Shown here one piece after another: positions 40,347 to 48,405 of a DNA stretch of 64,000 nucleotides. The notes beneath the pieces are model-generated. The model was not told where the DNA came from and ran no database searches. It saw only the letters and a program-made list of their open reading frames with translations. The stretch comes from CAXXOK01 sp963674895 (GTDB lineage: Bacteria; Bacillota; Clostridia; Christensenellales; Aristaeellaceae): assembly GCA_963674895.2 (NCBI GenBank), contig CAXXCY010000001.1, positions 1-64,000 of the forward strand. The letters are read 5' to 3'. Both the position numbers and the translations under genes were made by a program. Position 1 is the stretch's first letter; each line of letters starts with the position of its first letter.

Positions 40347-40479
40347 AACCATCCTGCTCAAAAAGCGTAAGATGCTAGGAAACAAAGGGTGGCGAGGACT
40401 GAGCTTACTCGTTTGTAAGTGATGTCCGAGCCATCCCGCAGTTGACAACGCAGATTGCGTTTTTTCAGCAGGATGGTTA
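40347..40479. repeat. Palindromic repeat, full copy (copy 3) overlapping the rpmJ stop codon
   Basis: Outer arms ACCATCCTGCTCAAAAAGC and GCGTTTTTTCAGCAGGATGG with few mismatches, conserved boxes GATGCTAGGAAACAAA and TTGACAACGCAG, inner stem GGGTGGCGAGGAC/GTCCGAGCCATCC, apex CTTAC-TCGTTT-GTAAG. The right arm includes the TAA of rpmJ (minus strand). Same overall shape as the copy after rplQ but different stem sequences, i.e. compensated changes. Confidence 0.75.
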
Positions 40480-40590
40480 GCCTTGCTTTTGCTTGTGGCG
40501 CGGATTCTCGCATATAATCATCACGCGCCCTTTGCGCTTGATAATCTTGCACTTTTCACAGATGGGTTTGACCGAGGGACGGACTTTCAT
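40477..40590 (-). CDS. rpmJ: 50S ribosomal protein L36
   Basis: 37 residues beginning MKVRPSVKPICEKCKIIKRK and ending ENPRHKQKQG. Zinc-binding form: C-x2-C, one more Cys and a His (CEKC...C-E-N-P-R-H). Located directly after infA as normal. In most relatives the next gene is rpsM; here a plus-strand module and a palindrome intervene. The stop codon is inside the palindromic repeat. Confidence 0.93.
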   Translation of the reverse strand: MKVRPSVKPICEKCKIIKRKGRVMIICENPRHKQKQG

Positions 40591-40649
40591 ACTCTATTCC
40601 TCCAATTCATTGGGTCGTACGCGGCCGTTTTGGGGCGCCGGAAGCTTGT

Positions 40650-40871
40650 TCAGCTCCTGGAGCGCCAGGTGATGCGACCGCGGGTCAGATCGTAGGGTGA
40701 CAGTTCGATGGTCACCTTATCGCCGGGGTAAATGCGGATGAAGTTCATGCGCATCTTGCCCGAGATATGGGCCAGAATCTTATGGCCGCCGGCCAGCTCC
40801 ACCTGAAACATTGCGTTGGGAAGCGCTTCTACGACCGTGCCTTCCATTTCGATAACGTCGCTTTTAGACAA
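40650..40871 (-). CDS. infA: Translation initiation factor IF-1
   Basis: 73 residues, starting at TTG 40871 (MSKSDVIEMEGTVVEALPNA) and overlapping the KOW gene by 8 bases. S1-type OB fold, KILAHISGKMRMNFIRIYPGDKVTIELSPYDLTRGRITWR, complete. The final residues (RSRS) differ slightly from the usual RYK. Works with IF-2 and IF-3 in the A site during initiation. Confidence 0.95.
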   Translation of the reverse strand: MSKSDVIEMEGTVVEALPNAMFQVELAGGHKILAHISGKMRMNFIRIYPGDKVTIELSPYDLTRGRITWRSRS

Positions 40872-41178
40872 ATGCGGTTTCCTCCTTGTCCTGCGGGCGA
40901 GAACTGATGTCTAGATAGGTCTTGAGAGCTTTTCGGATGTCGCTGTCGGCGGTTTGGGCCCGTGTGCGGATCGCGTCGAGGGTTTCCGCCGCGATATGGG
41001 GCTTGGGGATCAGGTGCTTGGCCTGCTTCTTCTTGGGCTTAATAAGCTTACGGCTCTGCCCGTCGGCGATGAGGACGTACGTCTCGTCCACCAGCCCGAC
41101 CACCAGGAACGCTTTCCCCTTGTCGTGCCCCTGTTTGGAAAGCACCACGCGCCCCAGCTCATGCACTGACGGTTTCAC
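40864..41178 (-). CDS. KOW-domain RNA-binding protein, ribosomal L14E-like
   Basis: 104 residues from GTG 41178, which overlaps the map stop (GTGA). N-terminal KOW-type domain: GRVVLSKQGHDKGKAFLVVGLVDETYVLIADGQSRKLIKPKKKQAKHL. The C-terminal tail is helical and charged. These genes are common between map and infA in Clostridia and are annotated as L14E/L6E/L27E-like RNA-binding proteins; role in ribosome function is presumed but not defined. Confidence 0.85.
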   Translation of the reverse strand: MKPSVHELGRVVLSKQGHDKGKAFLVVGLVDETYVLIADGQSRKLIKPKKKQAKHLIPKPHIAAETLDAIRTRAQTADSDIRKALKTYLDISSRPQDKEETAFV

Positions 41179-41957
41179 GCGCGGTCCACCTCCGTGAAGA
41201 CGTAGCCGGGATAGCTCAGCAGTTCGGGAAGGCCGTGATCGTTGATCACCAGGGTGTGCTCGTAATGCGAGCACGGACTACGGTCGATGGTGACGACTGT
41301 CCATCCGTCGGACAGTTCCTGCACGGCGGGGCTGTGCATAGCGATCATCGGTTCCACGGCGAGGGTCATCCCTTCGCGCAGCCGCACGCCCTGCCCAGCC
41401 TTGCCGTAGTTGGGAACGCTGGGTTCCTCGTGCATTTCGCGCCCGATGCCGTGGCCTACCAGCTCGCGGACGACGCCGTAGCCGTGGCTTTCGGCCATCG
41501 TCTGGATCGCGTGGCCGATATCCTGCAGGCGGTTGCCCTGCACGGCCTGACGCGCTCCCAGAAAGAAGCATTGCTCCGTCACGTCGATCAGTTTGCGCTT
41601 CTGCGCTGGGATCTCGCCGACGCCCGCGGTGAACGCGCTGTCGGACTGCCAGCCGTCAAGGACAAGCCCGCAGTCCACGGACAGGATATCGCCCTCCGCC
41701 AGGACGACGTCCGCGCTTGGGATTCCGTGCACCACCTGCTCGTTGATGGATGTGCACAGCGATGCCGGAAAGCCCCTGTACCCCAGAAACGACGGGGTAG
41801 CCCCGCGGTCGCGGATCATTTTCTCGGCGATCTCGTCCAGCGCCTTGGTGGAGACGCCGGGTTTCACTTCCCGGCGCAGCTCCATGAGCACTTCATAGAG
41901 CAGCGCGCCCGCTCTTCGCATCACTGCGATCTGCGCGGGGCTTTTGACATAAATCAT
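41175..41957 (-). CDS. map: Methionine aminopeptidase type I
   Basis: 260 residues from ATG 41957, overlapping adk by 4 bases (ATGA). Metal-binding and active-site blocks: VVHGIPS, ILSVDCGLVLDGWQSDSAFT (first Asp pair), ELVGHGIGREMHEEP (His) and GMTLAVEPMI (Glu). Removes the N-terminal Met from nascent proteins. Clustered with adk and infA as in most Bacillota. Confidence 0.95.
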   Translation of the reverse strand: MIYVKSPAQIAVMRRAGALLYEVLMELRREVKPGVSTKALDEIAEKMIRDRGATPSFLGYRGFPASLCTSINEQVVHGIPSADVVLAEGDILSVDCGLVLDGWQSDSAFTAGVGEIPAQKRKLIDVTEQCFFLGARQAVQGNRLQDIGHAIQTMAESHGYGVVRELVGHGIGREMHEEPSVPNYGKAGQGVRLREGMTLAVEPMIAMHSPAVQELSDGWTVVTIDRSPCSHYEHTLVINDHGLPELLSYPGYVFTEVDRA

Positions 41958-42583
41958 TGAAACGCCTTCAGCAGCTGCGCAATATCCTCGCCGAGTTTCA
42001 CGTAATACTGCGTGCCGTCCACCTTGCGAAGGATACCCTTCTCCTGGTAAAAGGCGATCAGCGGCGCAGTCTTCTGGTAATATACCTTCAGGCGGCTCAA
42101 AACGGTTTCCCGCCGGTCGTCGTCGCGCTGGATCAGCGCTGCGCCGTCGTCTTCGCACGTGGTTTTCCCGTTGAGGAGTTCCACATGGTAGCTGCGCCCG
42201 CATTCGGGGCATACCCTGCGCCCGGACAGCCGCTCGATCAGAAAATCGTCCGGAAGGTTGAGATCGATTACGATGTCGATCGCGGCGATCGTTTCCAGCG
42301 CCTTGGCCTGTTCCACCGTACGGGGAAAGCCGTCCAGGATATAGCCGTTCCTGCAGTCCGGCTCCGCCACGCGTTCGCGCACGAGCGCAATGACCACGTC
42401 GTCGGGCACAAGCTCGCCCTTATCCATATAGCTTTTGGCCTTGAGCCCAGTTTCCGTCCGGTTCTGGATCGCGGTACGCAGCATATCGCCCGTGGAGATG
42501 TGCTCGATTCCATACCGTTCGCAGATAATCTGGGCCTGCGTGCCTTTGCCCGCGCCCGGAGGGCCGAGTAAGATGATCTTCAT
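41954..42583 (-). CDS. adk: Adenylate kinase
   Basis: 209 residues. P-loop GPPGAGKGTQ (residues 7-16), NMP-binding STGDMLR, and DGFPRTVEQA. The lid contains CPECGRSYHVE then CEDDGAALIQRDDD: C-x2-C plus C-x-x-D zinc form known in Gram-positive adenylate kinases. ATP + AMP to 2 ADP. A repetitive palindrome lies between this gene and secY. Confidence 0.96.
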   Translation of the reverse strand: MKIILLGPPGAGKGTQAQIICERYGIEHISTGDMLRTAIQNRTETGLKAKSYMDKGELVPDDVVIALVRERVAEPDCRNGYILDGFPRTVEQAKALETIAAIDIVIDLNLPDDFLIERLSGRRVCPECGRSYHVELLNGKTTCEDDGAALIQRDDDRRETVLSRLKVYYQKTAPLIAFYQEKGILRKVDGTQYYVKLGEDIAQLLKAFQ

Positions 42584-42629
42584 ACATAGCCTCCTATACG
42601 GCTAAAGGAGTGAGGTTCTTCGTACTGCA

Positions 42630-42754
42630 TAATGAGGAATGTGGAATGAGGAATGAGGAATTGTGGTGCAATTGCTTGCGCAATTGTCTAAACGAATAGA
42701 TTGCGAAGCAATCTTTCCGCCATTCCTAATTCATCATTCATCATTCCTCATTCG
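42630..42754. repeat. Palindromic MITE-like element between secY and adk
   Basis: About 125 bases. Outer arms AATGAGGAATGTGGAATGAG and (at the other end) the complement-like TTCATCATTCCTCATTCG, built of GAGGAAT/ATTCCTC units, with inner hairpins CAATTG-CTTGCG-CAATTG and AGATTGC-GAA-GCAATCT. No ORF. It abuts the secY stop codon, within the spc operon. Confidence 0.7.
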
Positions 42755-42755
42755 T

Positions 42756-44051
42756 CTACGAAATTTTATCGTAGTTGCGGCTGACCAGATGCTCATCCAG
42801 CTGACGCTTGGTTTCCAGAATGACGGACACCACGATCAGGAGGCTGGACGCGCCGAACGGCAGCGACTGCGCCGTGCTCCGGGCAAACAGGCCGGGAACG
42901 GTCGCCAGCAGCGCCAGGAAGATGGCGGCAAACATCGTAAGCCTGGAATTGATGCGCTTCAAGTAGTCCACCGTAGGCCTGCCGGGGCGCACCGAGGGTA
43001 TCGCGCCGCCCTGCTGCTGGATGTTCTTGGCGATCTCATCCGGGTTGAAGGAAATGGACGAATAGAAAAACGTGAACGCAAAGATCAGCAGCGCCATGAC
43101 GCCCTGGTAGCCCACGGACGTGGAATACATGTTCCGCGCCCACCACAGGCCGATGCCCGATTCCGAGCCGCCAAGCAGCTGGATGATCGTGCCGGGGAAC
43201 GCCATGAACGAATACGCGAAGATCAGCGGAAGAACGCCGACCGAGATCAGCTTGAGCGGGATGACCTGATTCTGCCCGCCGTACATCTTGCGCCCGGATA
43301 CGCGCTTGGCGAAGTGCACGTTGATGCGGCGCACGCCCAGGTCCGCCCAGGTGATCAGGATGATCATGCCCAGCGAAACCGCGAGCACGGCCAGGAGGTT
43401 CAGCCACGGGGTGAGGCTGGTGGCGTTGATCGCGTCCGAGCCGAGGGAAACGTACCCGTTGAACAGGTTGTTCACGATGCCGGCTGCGATCAGCAGCGAG
43501 ATGCCGTTGCCGATGCCCTTTTCGGTGATGCGTTCGCCGATCCACATCGCGAGCGCGGTGCCGCCGGCCATCGAGATGCCGACCAGCACGTAGTTTTCCC
43601 ACCCAGCTTTGATGTAGCCGAGGCTGGACACCAGGCCGATGGCCTGGAATACCGCCAGTCCGACGGTCACGTAGCGGGTAATCTGCGCGATCTTTTTGCG
43701 GCCTTCCTCGCCGCTTTTCTGCAGCCGTTCCAGCGCCGGAATGGCGAAGGCCAGCAGCTGCATGATGATGCTGGAGTTGATGTAGGGGGTAATGCCCATG
43801 GCCATGATGGTCATCTGGCTGAAGTTATTGCCGGTCATCATATTGACCAGATCTAAAAGCGGCAGGGTTTGCGAGCCGACGGCGTTCTGCACGGCTACGT
43901 AATCTACGCCCGGAGCGGGAATAACGCCCACCAGGCGGAAGAGCACCAGCATCATGAAGGTGTAGACCAGCTTTTTGCGGATGTCGTCGACCTTCCACGC
44001 GTTGCGCAGCGATTCGAAGATGCTGGGATTGTTCTTGTTGCGCATGGCCAT
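42756..44051 (-). CDS. secY: Preprotein translocase subunit SecY
   Basis: 431 residues, ten membrane spans. Typical blocks: FRLVGVIPAPGVD, TPYINSSIIMQLL, RERIT-type loop GERITEKGIGNGISLLI, and GGQNQVIPLKLISVGVLPLIFA. Channel protein of the Sec translocon, with SecE and SecG encoded elsewhere. Sits between rplO and adk as in the spc operon. Confidence 0.96.
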   Translation of the reverse strand: MAMRNKNNPSIFESLRNAWKVDDIRKKLVYTFMMLVLFRLVGVIPAPGVDYVAVQNAVGSQTLPLLDLVNMMTGNNFSQMTIMAMGITPYINSSIIMQLLAFAIPALERLQKSGEEGRKKIAQITRYVTVGLAVFQAIGLVSSLGYIKAGWENYVLVGISMAGGTALAMWIGERITEKGIGNGISLLIAAGIVNNLFNGYVSLGSDAINATSLTPWLNLLAVLAVSLGMIILITWADLGVRRINVHFAKRVSGRKMYGGQNQVIPLKLISVGVLPLIFAYSFMAFPGTIIQLLGGSESGIGLWWARNMYSTSVGYQGVMALLIFAFTFFYSSISFNPDEIAKNIQQQGGAIPSVRPGRPTVDYLKRINSRLTMFAAIFLALLATVPGLFARSTAQSLPFGASSLLIVVSVILETKRQLDEHLVSRNYDKIS

Positions 44052-44052
44052 A

Positions 44053-44499
44053 CTACTTCACCTCGGCTTTCCCGCCGAGGGCCTCGATCTTCTGTTTGGC
44101 GGCCTCCGAGAACTGGCCTGCCTGCACGGTGAGCTTTTTCGTAAGTTCTCCGCCGCCCAGGATTTTCACGCCGTCCAGTTCCTTCTTGATCAGTCCGGCA
44201 TCCTTGAGCATTTGTGCAGTCACCACGGCGCCATCGTCAAACATATCGAGTTTCCCGACGTTCACGGTTGCGTATTCGGTACGGAATACATTGGTAAACC
44301 CTCTTTTGGGTACGCGGCGCGTCAGCGGCATCTGCCCGCCCTCAAAGCCGGGGCGCACGCCGCCGCCTGAGCGGGCCTTCTGGCCCTTGTGCCCTTTGCC
44401 GGAGGTCTTGCCCAGACCCGAACCCGTGCCCCTGCCGAGACGCTTGGGCGATGTTGTGGAACCGGCGGCGGGCTGCAATTCATGCAGTTTCATCGGCAA
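44053..44499 (-). CDS. rplO: 50S ribosomal protein L15
   Basis: 148 residues. N-terminal Gly/Lys-rich arm (GRGTGSGLGKTSGKGHKGQKARSGGGVRPGFEGGQMPLTRRVPKRGF) and C-terminal KILGGGELTKKLTVQA-GQFSEAAKQKIEALGG are both normal. One base separates it from secY. Confidence 0.97.
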   Translation of the reverse strand: MPMKLHELQPAAGSTTSPKRLGRGTGSGLGKTSGKGHKGQKARSGGGVRPGFEGGQMPLTRRVPKRGFTNVFRTEYATVNVGKLDMFDDGAVVTAQMLKDAGLIKKELDGVKILGGGELTKKLTVQAGQFSEAAKQKIEALGGKAEVK

Positions 44500-44505
44500 T
44501 TCCTC

Positions 44506-44688
44506 CTACTTTGCTTTCTCTTGGACGTCGACCATATGCTGGACACGGAAGATCTGCCCCCGGATGCAGGGGTTGTCCTCTTTCACGACGGTCTGCCCGA
44601 TCTTTTTAAGGCCCAGCGCGGCGACGGTGTCCTTGTGCACCTGAAGGCTGGAGATCGGCGATTTTTTCAAGGTAATATACAGTTTCAT
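44506..44688 (-). CDS. rpmD: 50S ribosomal protein L30
   Basis: 60 residues, standard short bacterial L30: MKLYITLKKSPISSLQVHKD-TVAALGLKKIGQTVVKEDNPCIRGQIFRVQHMVDV. Sits between rpsE and rplO. Confidence 0.95.
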   Translation of the reverse strand: MKLYITLKKSPISSLQVHKDTVAALGLKKIGQTVVKEDNPCIRGQIFRVQHMVDVQEKAK

Positions 44689-44698
44689 GTCGTCCTCC

Positions 44699-45196
44699 TC
44701 AGCCCAGGATTTCTTCCACGGTCTTGCCGCGGAGCCTGGCGATCTGCTCGGCCGAGCGGAGTTGCTTCAAGCCTTCCAGCGTCGCCTTCACCATGTTGAT
44801 GCGGTTGTTGGTGCCGTAGCTCTTGGTGCGGATATCGTGCACGCCGGCAAGCTCGAGCACGGCGCGCGCAGCGCCGCCCGCGATCACGCCCGTGCCTTCC
44901 GGCGCGGGAAGCAGAACCACTTTGCCGGTTCCGAAACGCCCGATGGCTTCGTGCGGAATGCTCGTGCCCTTCAGCGATACGGTAATCAGGTTCTTCTTGG
45001 CCTTGTCCACGCCTTTGCGGATGGCTTCGGAAATTTCGGCAGCCTTGCCGATGCCCGCGCCGACGCGGCCTTTCTCATCGCCAACCACGACCAGCGCCGC
45101 AAAACGGAAGTTGCGTCCGCCTTTGACAACCTTGGTGACGCGGTTGATGGCGACGAGCTTCTCTTTGAATTCGCTTTCCTGTCCCATGCGTTGCAT
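44699..45196 (-). CDS. rpsE: 30S ribosomal protein S5
   Basis: 165 residues. N-terminal dsRBD-like part (EKLVAINRVTKVVKGGRNFRFAALVVVGDEKGRVGAG), then SIPHEAIGRFGTGKVVLLPAPEGTGVIAGGAARAVLELAGV. Proofreading-related (ram) region intact. The start is ATG 45196 after GGGAGGG, though ATG 45187 (MGQESEF) is also possible. Confidence 0.96.
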   Translation of the reverse strand: MQRMGQESEFKEKLVAINRVTKVVKGGRNFRFAALVVVGDEKGRVGAGIGKAAEISEAIRKGVDKAKKNLITVSLKGTSIPHEAIGRFGTGKVVLLPAPEGTGVIAGGAARAVLELAGVHDIRTKSYGTNNRINMVKATLEGLKQLRSAEQIARLRGKTVEEILG

Positions 45197-45210
45197 GCGT
45201 TCGTCCCTCC

Positions 45211-45579
45211 CTAAAATTCTAAGCCGGCTTCACGCGCGCCCGCGGCCAGCTCCGCTACGCGGCCTGAGTACACATAGCCGCCGCGGTCAAAGACCACCTT
45301 TTTGACGCCCGCTTTCGCTGCCCGCTGTGCAATTTCCTGGCCGACGATCTTGGCGGCTGCCTTCTTGTTGGCGTCCTGAATGCGCTTTTGAACGTCCTTC
45401 TCCAGCGTCGAGGCGGCTGCAAGGGTTACGCCCTTGGTATCGTCGATCACCTGCGCATAGATGTTGTTCAGGCTCCGGTACACGCAAAGGCGCGGCATCT
45501 CCGGGGTGCCCGAGATCTTTTTGCGGACGCGCGCATGCCGGATCACACGGTCGGCGTTGCGGTCACTCTTCTTATACAT
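45211..45579 (-). CDS. rplR: 50S ribosomal protein L18
   Basis: 122 residues from ATG 45579 (MYKKSDRNADRVIRHARVRKK); AAGGGG lies ahead. Contains GTPEMPRLCVYRSLNNIYAQVIDD and the C-terminal FDRGGYVYSGRVAELAAGAREAGLEF signature. 5S rRNA-binding protein of the central protuberance. Confidence 0.96.
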   Translation of the reverse strand: MYKKSDRNADRVIRHARVRKKISGTPEMPRLCVYRSLNNIYAQVIDDTKGVTLAAASTLEKDVQKRIQDANKKAAAKIVGQEIAQRAAKAGVKKVVFDRGGYVYSGRVAELAAGAREAGLEF

Positions 45580-45599
45580 AGGATGCAATCCCCTTTCGA

Positions 45600-46139
45600 T
45601 TACTTGCCGGCCTTGCCTTCCTTGCGGCGGATATGCTCGTCTACGTACTTAATGCCTTTGCCCAGGTAGGGCTCGGGCTTGCGCAGGGCGCGTATATCGG
45701 CGGCAAGGTTGCCAACCTGCTGTTTATTGATGCCCTTGACGACGATCGTGGTCTGGTCGGGCGTTTCAAACTGGATGTGTTCTGGCGCCTCCATCACAAC
45801 GGGATGCGAAAATCCGATGTTGATGGTCAGCTTGCCGCCGTCCGCGGCGGCGCGGTAGCCCGTGCCCACGAGTTTCAGGGTTTTGGAAAACCCGTCGGTC
45901 ACGCCGACGACCATGTTGTTAAGAAGGCTGCGGTATAAACCGTGCATGGCCTTGTGGGGCTTGGCGTCGCTGGGGCGCGTAAGCGTGAGCACGCCGTCTT
46001 CCTGCTGGAGCTTGATATCGCTGTTCACAGCCTGCACAAGCGCGCCCTTGGGGCCATTCACGGTGACGACGTTCTGATCATCCACGGATACCGTGACGCC
46101 GGCAGGAACGGTGATGGGCTGTTTCCCGATTCTTGACAT
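45600..46139 (-). CDS. rplF: 50S ribosomal protein L6
   Basis: 179 residues, usual length. SRIGKQPITVPAGVTVSVDD, HGLYRSLLNNMVVGVTDGFSKTLKLVGTGYRA and the C-terminal RKPEPYLGKGIKYVDEHIRRKEGK are classical. Part of the factor-binding region of the 50S. Confidence 0.97.
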   Translation of the reverse strand: MSRIGKQPITVPAGVTVSVDDQNVVTVNGPKGALVQAVNSDIKLQQEDGVLTLTRPSDAKPHKAMHGLYRSLLNNMVVGVTDGFSKTLKLVGTGYRAAADGGKLTINIGFSHPVVMEAPEHIQFETPDQTTIVVKGINKQQVGNLAADIRALRKPEPYLGKGIKYVDEHIRRKEGKAGK

Positions 46140-46159
46140 TCTTCTTCCCCTCCCTGCCG

Positions 46160-46558
46160 TTACCAGACGTAGGCGAGCACTTCGCCGCCGACCATCTGTT
46201 TGCGGGCTTCCTTGTCCGTCATCATTCCCTTGGACGTGGAGATGATGGCGATGCCAAGGCCGCCAAGGACCTTGGGCAAGGAGCCGTTGTTGGCGTACAC
46301 GCGCAGGCCGGGCTTGGAGATTTTCTTAAGCCCCGCGATCACCGGCTGCTTGCCTTCGATATATTTCAGTGTAATCTTTATGTTTCCCTGCGGTCCGTCC
46401 TTGATGAAATCAACGCCCTTGACATAGCCTTCGGCAAGCAGAATCTTGGCGATGGCCTTCTTGGGATTTGAGGCAGGGATGACGACCGCATCATGCTTGG
46501 CCACCTGCGCGTTGCGGATGCGGGTGAGCATATCGGCGATGGGATCATTCATGACCAT
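46160..46558 (-). CDS. rpsH: 30S ribosomal protein S8
   Basis: 132 residues. PIADMLTRIRNAQVAKHDAV at the start and SKPGLRVYANNGSLPKVLGGLGIAIISTSKGMMTDKEARKQMVGGEVLAYVW at the end are diagnostic. Binds central 16S rRNA and in many bacteria represses the spc operon. Confidence 0.97.
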   Translation of the reverse strand: MVMNDPIADMLTRIRNAQVAKHDAVVIPASNPKKAIAKILLAEGYVKGVDFIKDGPQGNIKITLKYIEGKQPVIAGLKKISKPGLRVYANNGSLPKVLGGLGIAIISTSKGMMTDKEARKQMVGGEVLAYVW

Positions 46559-46597
46559 GGTAGAACCTCCTTTGTTCCGTTCCGCGTTTCCGGCAGC

Positions 46598-46783
46598 TTA
46601 CCAGCTGGCCTTGCGGACGCCGGGAATCTGGCCCTTGTAAGCCAGCTCTCTGAAGCAGATGCGGCAGATACCATACTTGCGGAGCACCGCGTGCGGACGT
46701 CCGCACAGGCGGCAGCGCGTGTAAGCCCGAGTGGAGAACTTAGCTGGGCGTGTCTGCTTGATCTTCATGCTTGTTTTTGCCAC
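46598..46783 (-). CDS. rpsZ: 30S ribosomal protein S14, zinc-binding type Z
   Basis: 61 residues from GTG 46783 (MAKTSMKIKQTRPAKFSTRA), the usual length for the zinc form; GGAAGGGAG lies upstream. C-x2-C ... C-x2-C motif in CRLCGRPHAVLRKYGICRIC. Ends KGQIPGVRKASW. Located between rplE and rpsH. Confidence 0.95.
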   Translation of the reverse strand: MAKTSMKIKQTRPAKFSTRAYTRCRLCGRPHAVLRKYGICRICFRELAYKGQIPGVRKASW

Positions 46784-46803
46784 GATTTTTTCTCCCTTCC
46801 GCT

Positions 46804-47346
46804 TTACTGAGCGTATGGCATGCCGAGGAGGCTTAACAGCTCCCTGCACTCTTCATCGGTCTTGGCCGAAGTGACGAAAATGATTTCCATGCCCCGGACC
46901 TTTTCCACCTTGTCGTAGTTGATTTCGGGGAAAATCAGCTGGTCGCGGAGCGCCAGGGCGTAGTTGCCGCGCCCGTCGAACGCCTTGGTGGATACGCCGC
47001 GGAAGTCGCGCACACGCGGGAGCACGATGTTGACAAGCTTGTCGATGAACTCTTCCATGCGCTTGCCGCGAAGCGTAACCTTTGCGCCGACGTTCATGCC
47101 CTGGCGGAGTTTAAAGTTTGCGACCGATTTGCGCGCTTTGGTGACGATGGGCTTCTGCCCCGCGATCTGGGTAAGCTCGGCAACGGCGGTTTCCAGCGCT
47201 TTGGCGTTGTCCTTGCAGTCGCCCAGACCCATGTTGATCACGACTTTATGGATTTTGGGAATCTCCATGTCGTTCTTGTAGCCGAATTTCTGCTTGAGCG
47301 CAGGCGCGGCTTCGTTTTGGAATTTTTCTTTTAACCGAGTTGCCAT
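46804..47346 (-). CDS. rplE: 50S ribosomal protein L5
   Basis: 180 residues from ATG 47346 (MATRLKEKFQNEAAP), AAGGAGGT 8 bases ahead. VVINMGLGDCKDNAKALE, RKSVANFKLRQGMNVGAKVTLRG and IDKLVNIVLPRVRDFRGVS are standard. 5S rRNA-binding protein contacting the P-site tRNA. Confidence 0.96.
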   Translation of the reverse strand: MATRLKEKFQNEAAPALKQKFGYKNDMEIPKIHKVVINMGLGDCKDNAKALETAVAELTQIAGQKPIVTKARKSVANFKLRQGMNVGAKVTLRGKRMEEFIDKLVNIVLPRVRDFRGVSTKAFDGRGNYALALRDQLIFPEINYDKVEKVRGMEIIFVTSAKTDEECRELLSLLGMPYAQ

Positions 47347-47360
47347 CAAGCCGTACCTCC

Positions 47361-47708
47361 TTACTCAATCTGCGCGCCGCACCGTTTGCATACGCGCGTG
47401 TTCTTCGTTTTGGTGTGTCCCTTGTCGGTTTCAATCTCCACGGTCTTGTGTCCGACGCGCGTGGCCTTGCCGCACTTGGGGCAGACGAGCATCACGTTGG
47501 AAGCGTCCAGCGCGCGCTCCTTCTGGTAAATGCCGCCCGGCTGCCCCTGGCGGCGGGACTTCTGGTGCTTACTGACATAGGCGACGCCTTCGACAATCAC
47601 CCTGTTCTCCTTGGGCATGACGGTGAGCACCTTGCCCTGTTTGCCCTTGATCGCTTCAGGCCCGGAGATGACAACGACCTGATCGTCCTTTTTTACGTGA
47701 ACCTTCAT
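47361..47708 (-). CDS. rplX: 50S ribosomal protein L24
   Basis: 115 residues. KOW motif VISGPEAIKGKQGKVLTVMPKENRVIVEGV, then KSRRQGQPGGIYQKERALDASNVMLVCPKCGKATRVG. Contains two C-x2-C pairs (CPKC and CKRC) in the C-terminal part, i.e. a possible extra zinc site. First protein in 50S assembly. Confidence 0.96.
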   Translation of the reverse strand: MKVHVKKDDQVVVISGPEAIKGKQGKVLTVMPKENRVIVEGVAYVSKHQKSRRQGQPGGIYQKERALDASNVMLVCPKCGKATRVGHKTVEIETDKGHTKTKNTRVCKRCGAQIE

Positions 47709-47721
47709 TCGTTCTCCCTCC

Positions 47722-48090
47722 TTACAGCACTTCGGGCGCGAGCGAAACGATCTTCATGTACGCCTTTTCGCGAAGCTCGCGCGCCACAGGCCCGAAAATA
47801 CGGGTGCCCTTGGGCAGTTTATCTTCGTTGATGAGCACGGCGGCGTTATCGTCAAAGCGGATATAGCTGCCGTCGGGGCGGCGGATTTCCTTATGCTGGC
47901 GGACGATGACGGCTTTCACCACATCGCCCTTCTTCACGTTTCCGCCGGGGTTTGCGGTTTTCACGCTGGCGACGATCACGTCGCCCACGCTGCCCGACCT
48001 GCGGAACGAACCGCCGAGCACGCGGATGCACATGATTTCCTTAGCGCCGGAGTTATCGGCTACTTTAAGTCGCGTTTGCGGCTGGATCAT
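47722..48090 (-). CDS. rplN: 50S ribosomal protein L14
   Basis: 122 residues. MIQPQTRLKVADNSGAKEIMCIRVLGG, VVKAVIVRQHKEIRRPDGSYIRFDDNAAVLIN and the ending FMKIVSLAPEVL-like block are the classical signature. Binds 23S rRNA near the subunit interface. Confidence 0.97.
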   Translation of the reverse strand: MIQPQTRLKVADNSGAKEIMCIRVLGGSFRRSGSVGDVIVASVKTANPGGNVKKGDVVKAVIVRQHKEIRRPDGSYIRFDDNAAVLINEDKLPKGTRIFGPVARELREKAYMKIVSLAPEVL

Positions 48091-48103
48091 ACGGGTTTCC
48101 TCC

Positions 48104-48364
48104 TTATTTCGCCTTTTCGACGATTTCGACCACGCGCCAGCGCTTGGTTTTGGACAGCGGGCGGGTCTCCATCACGGCAACGGTATCGCCGATACCGCAC
48201 TCGTTGTTCTCATCGTGAACCTTCAGCTTCGTGGACTGGTTCATGATCTTGCCATACAGCGGATGGCGAACGCGGGTTTTGACCTCCACGACGACGGTTT
48301 TATCCATCTTGTCGCTGATGACCTTGCCCACGCGGGTTTTGCGTAGTGCTCTGTTTTCAGACAT
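48104..48364 (-). CDS. rpsQ: 30S ribosomal protein S17
   Basis: 86 residues from ATG 48364 (MSENRALRKTRVG), the family length; a further upstream ATG would add seven atypical residues and place the ribosome site inside the gene. Contains RVGKVISDKMDKTVVVEVKTRVRHPLYGKIMNQSTKLKVHDENN. Confidence 0.95.
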   Translation of the reverse strand: MSENRALRKTRVGKVISDKMDKTVVVEVKTRVRHPLYGKIMNQSTKLKVHDENNECGIGDTVAVMETRPLSKTKRWRVVEIVEKAK

Positions 48365-48405
48365 GGAAGCGGCTTCCTCCTTCATATGCGGTCAAGCGCA
48401 TAGGC

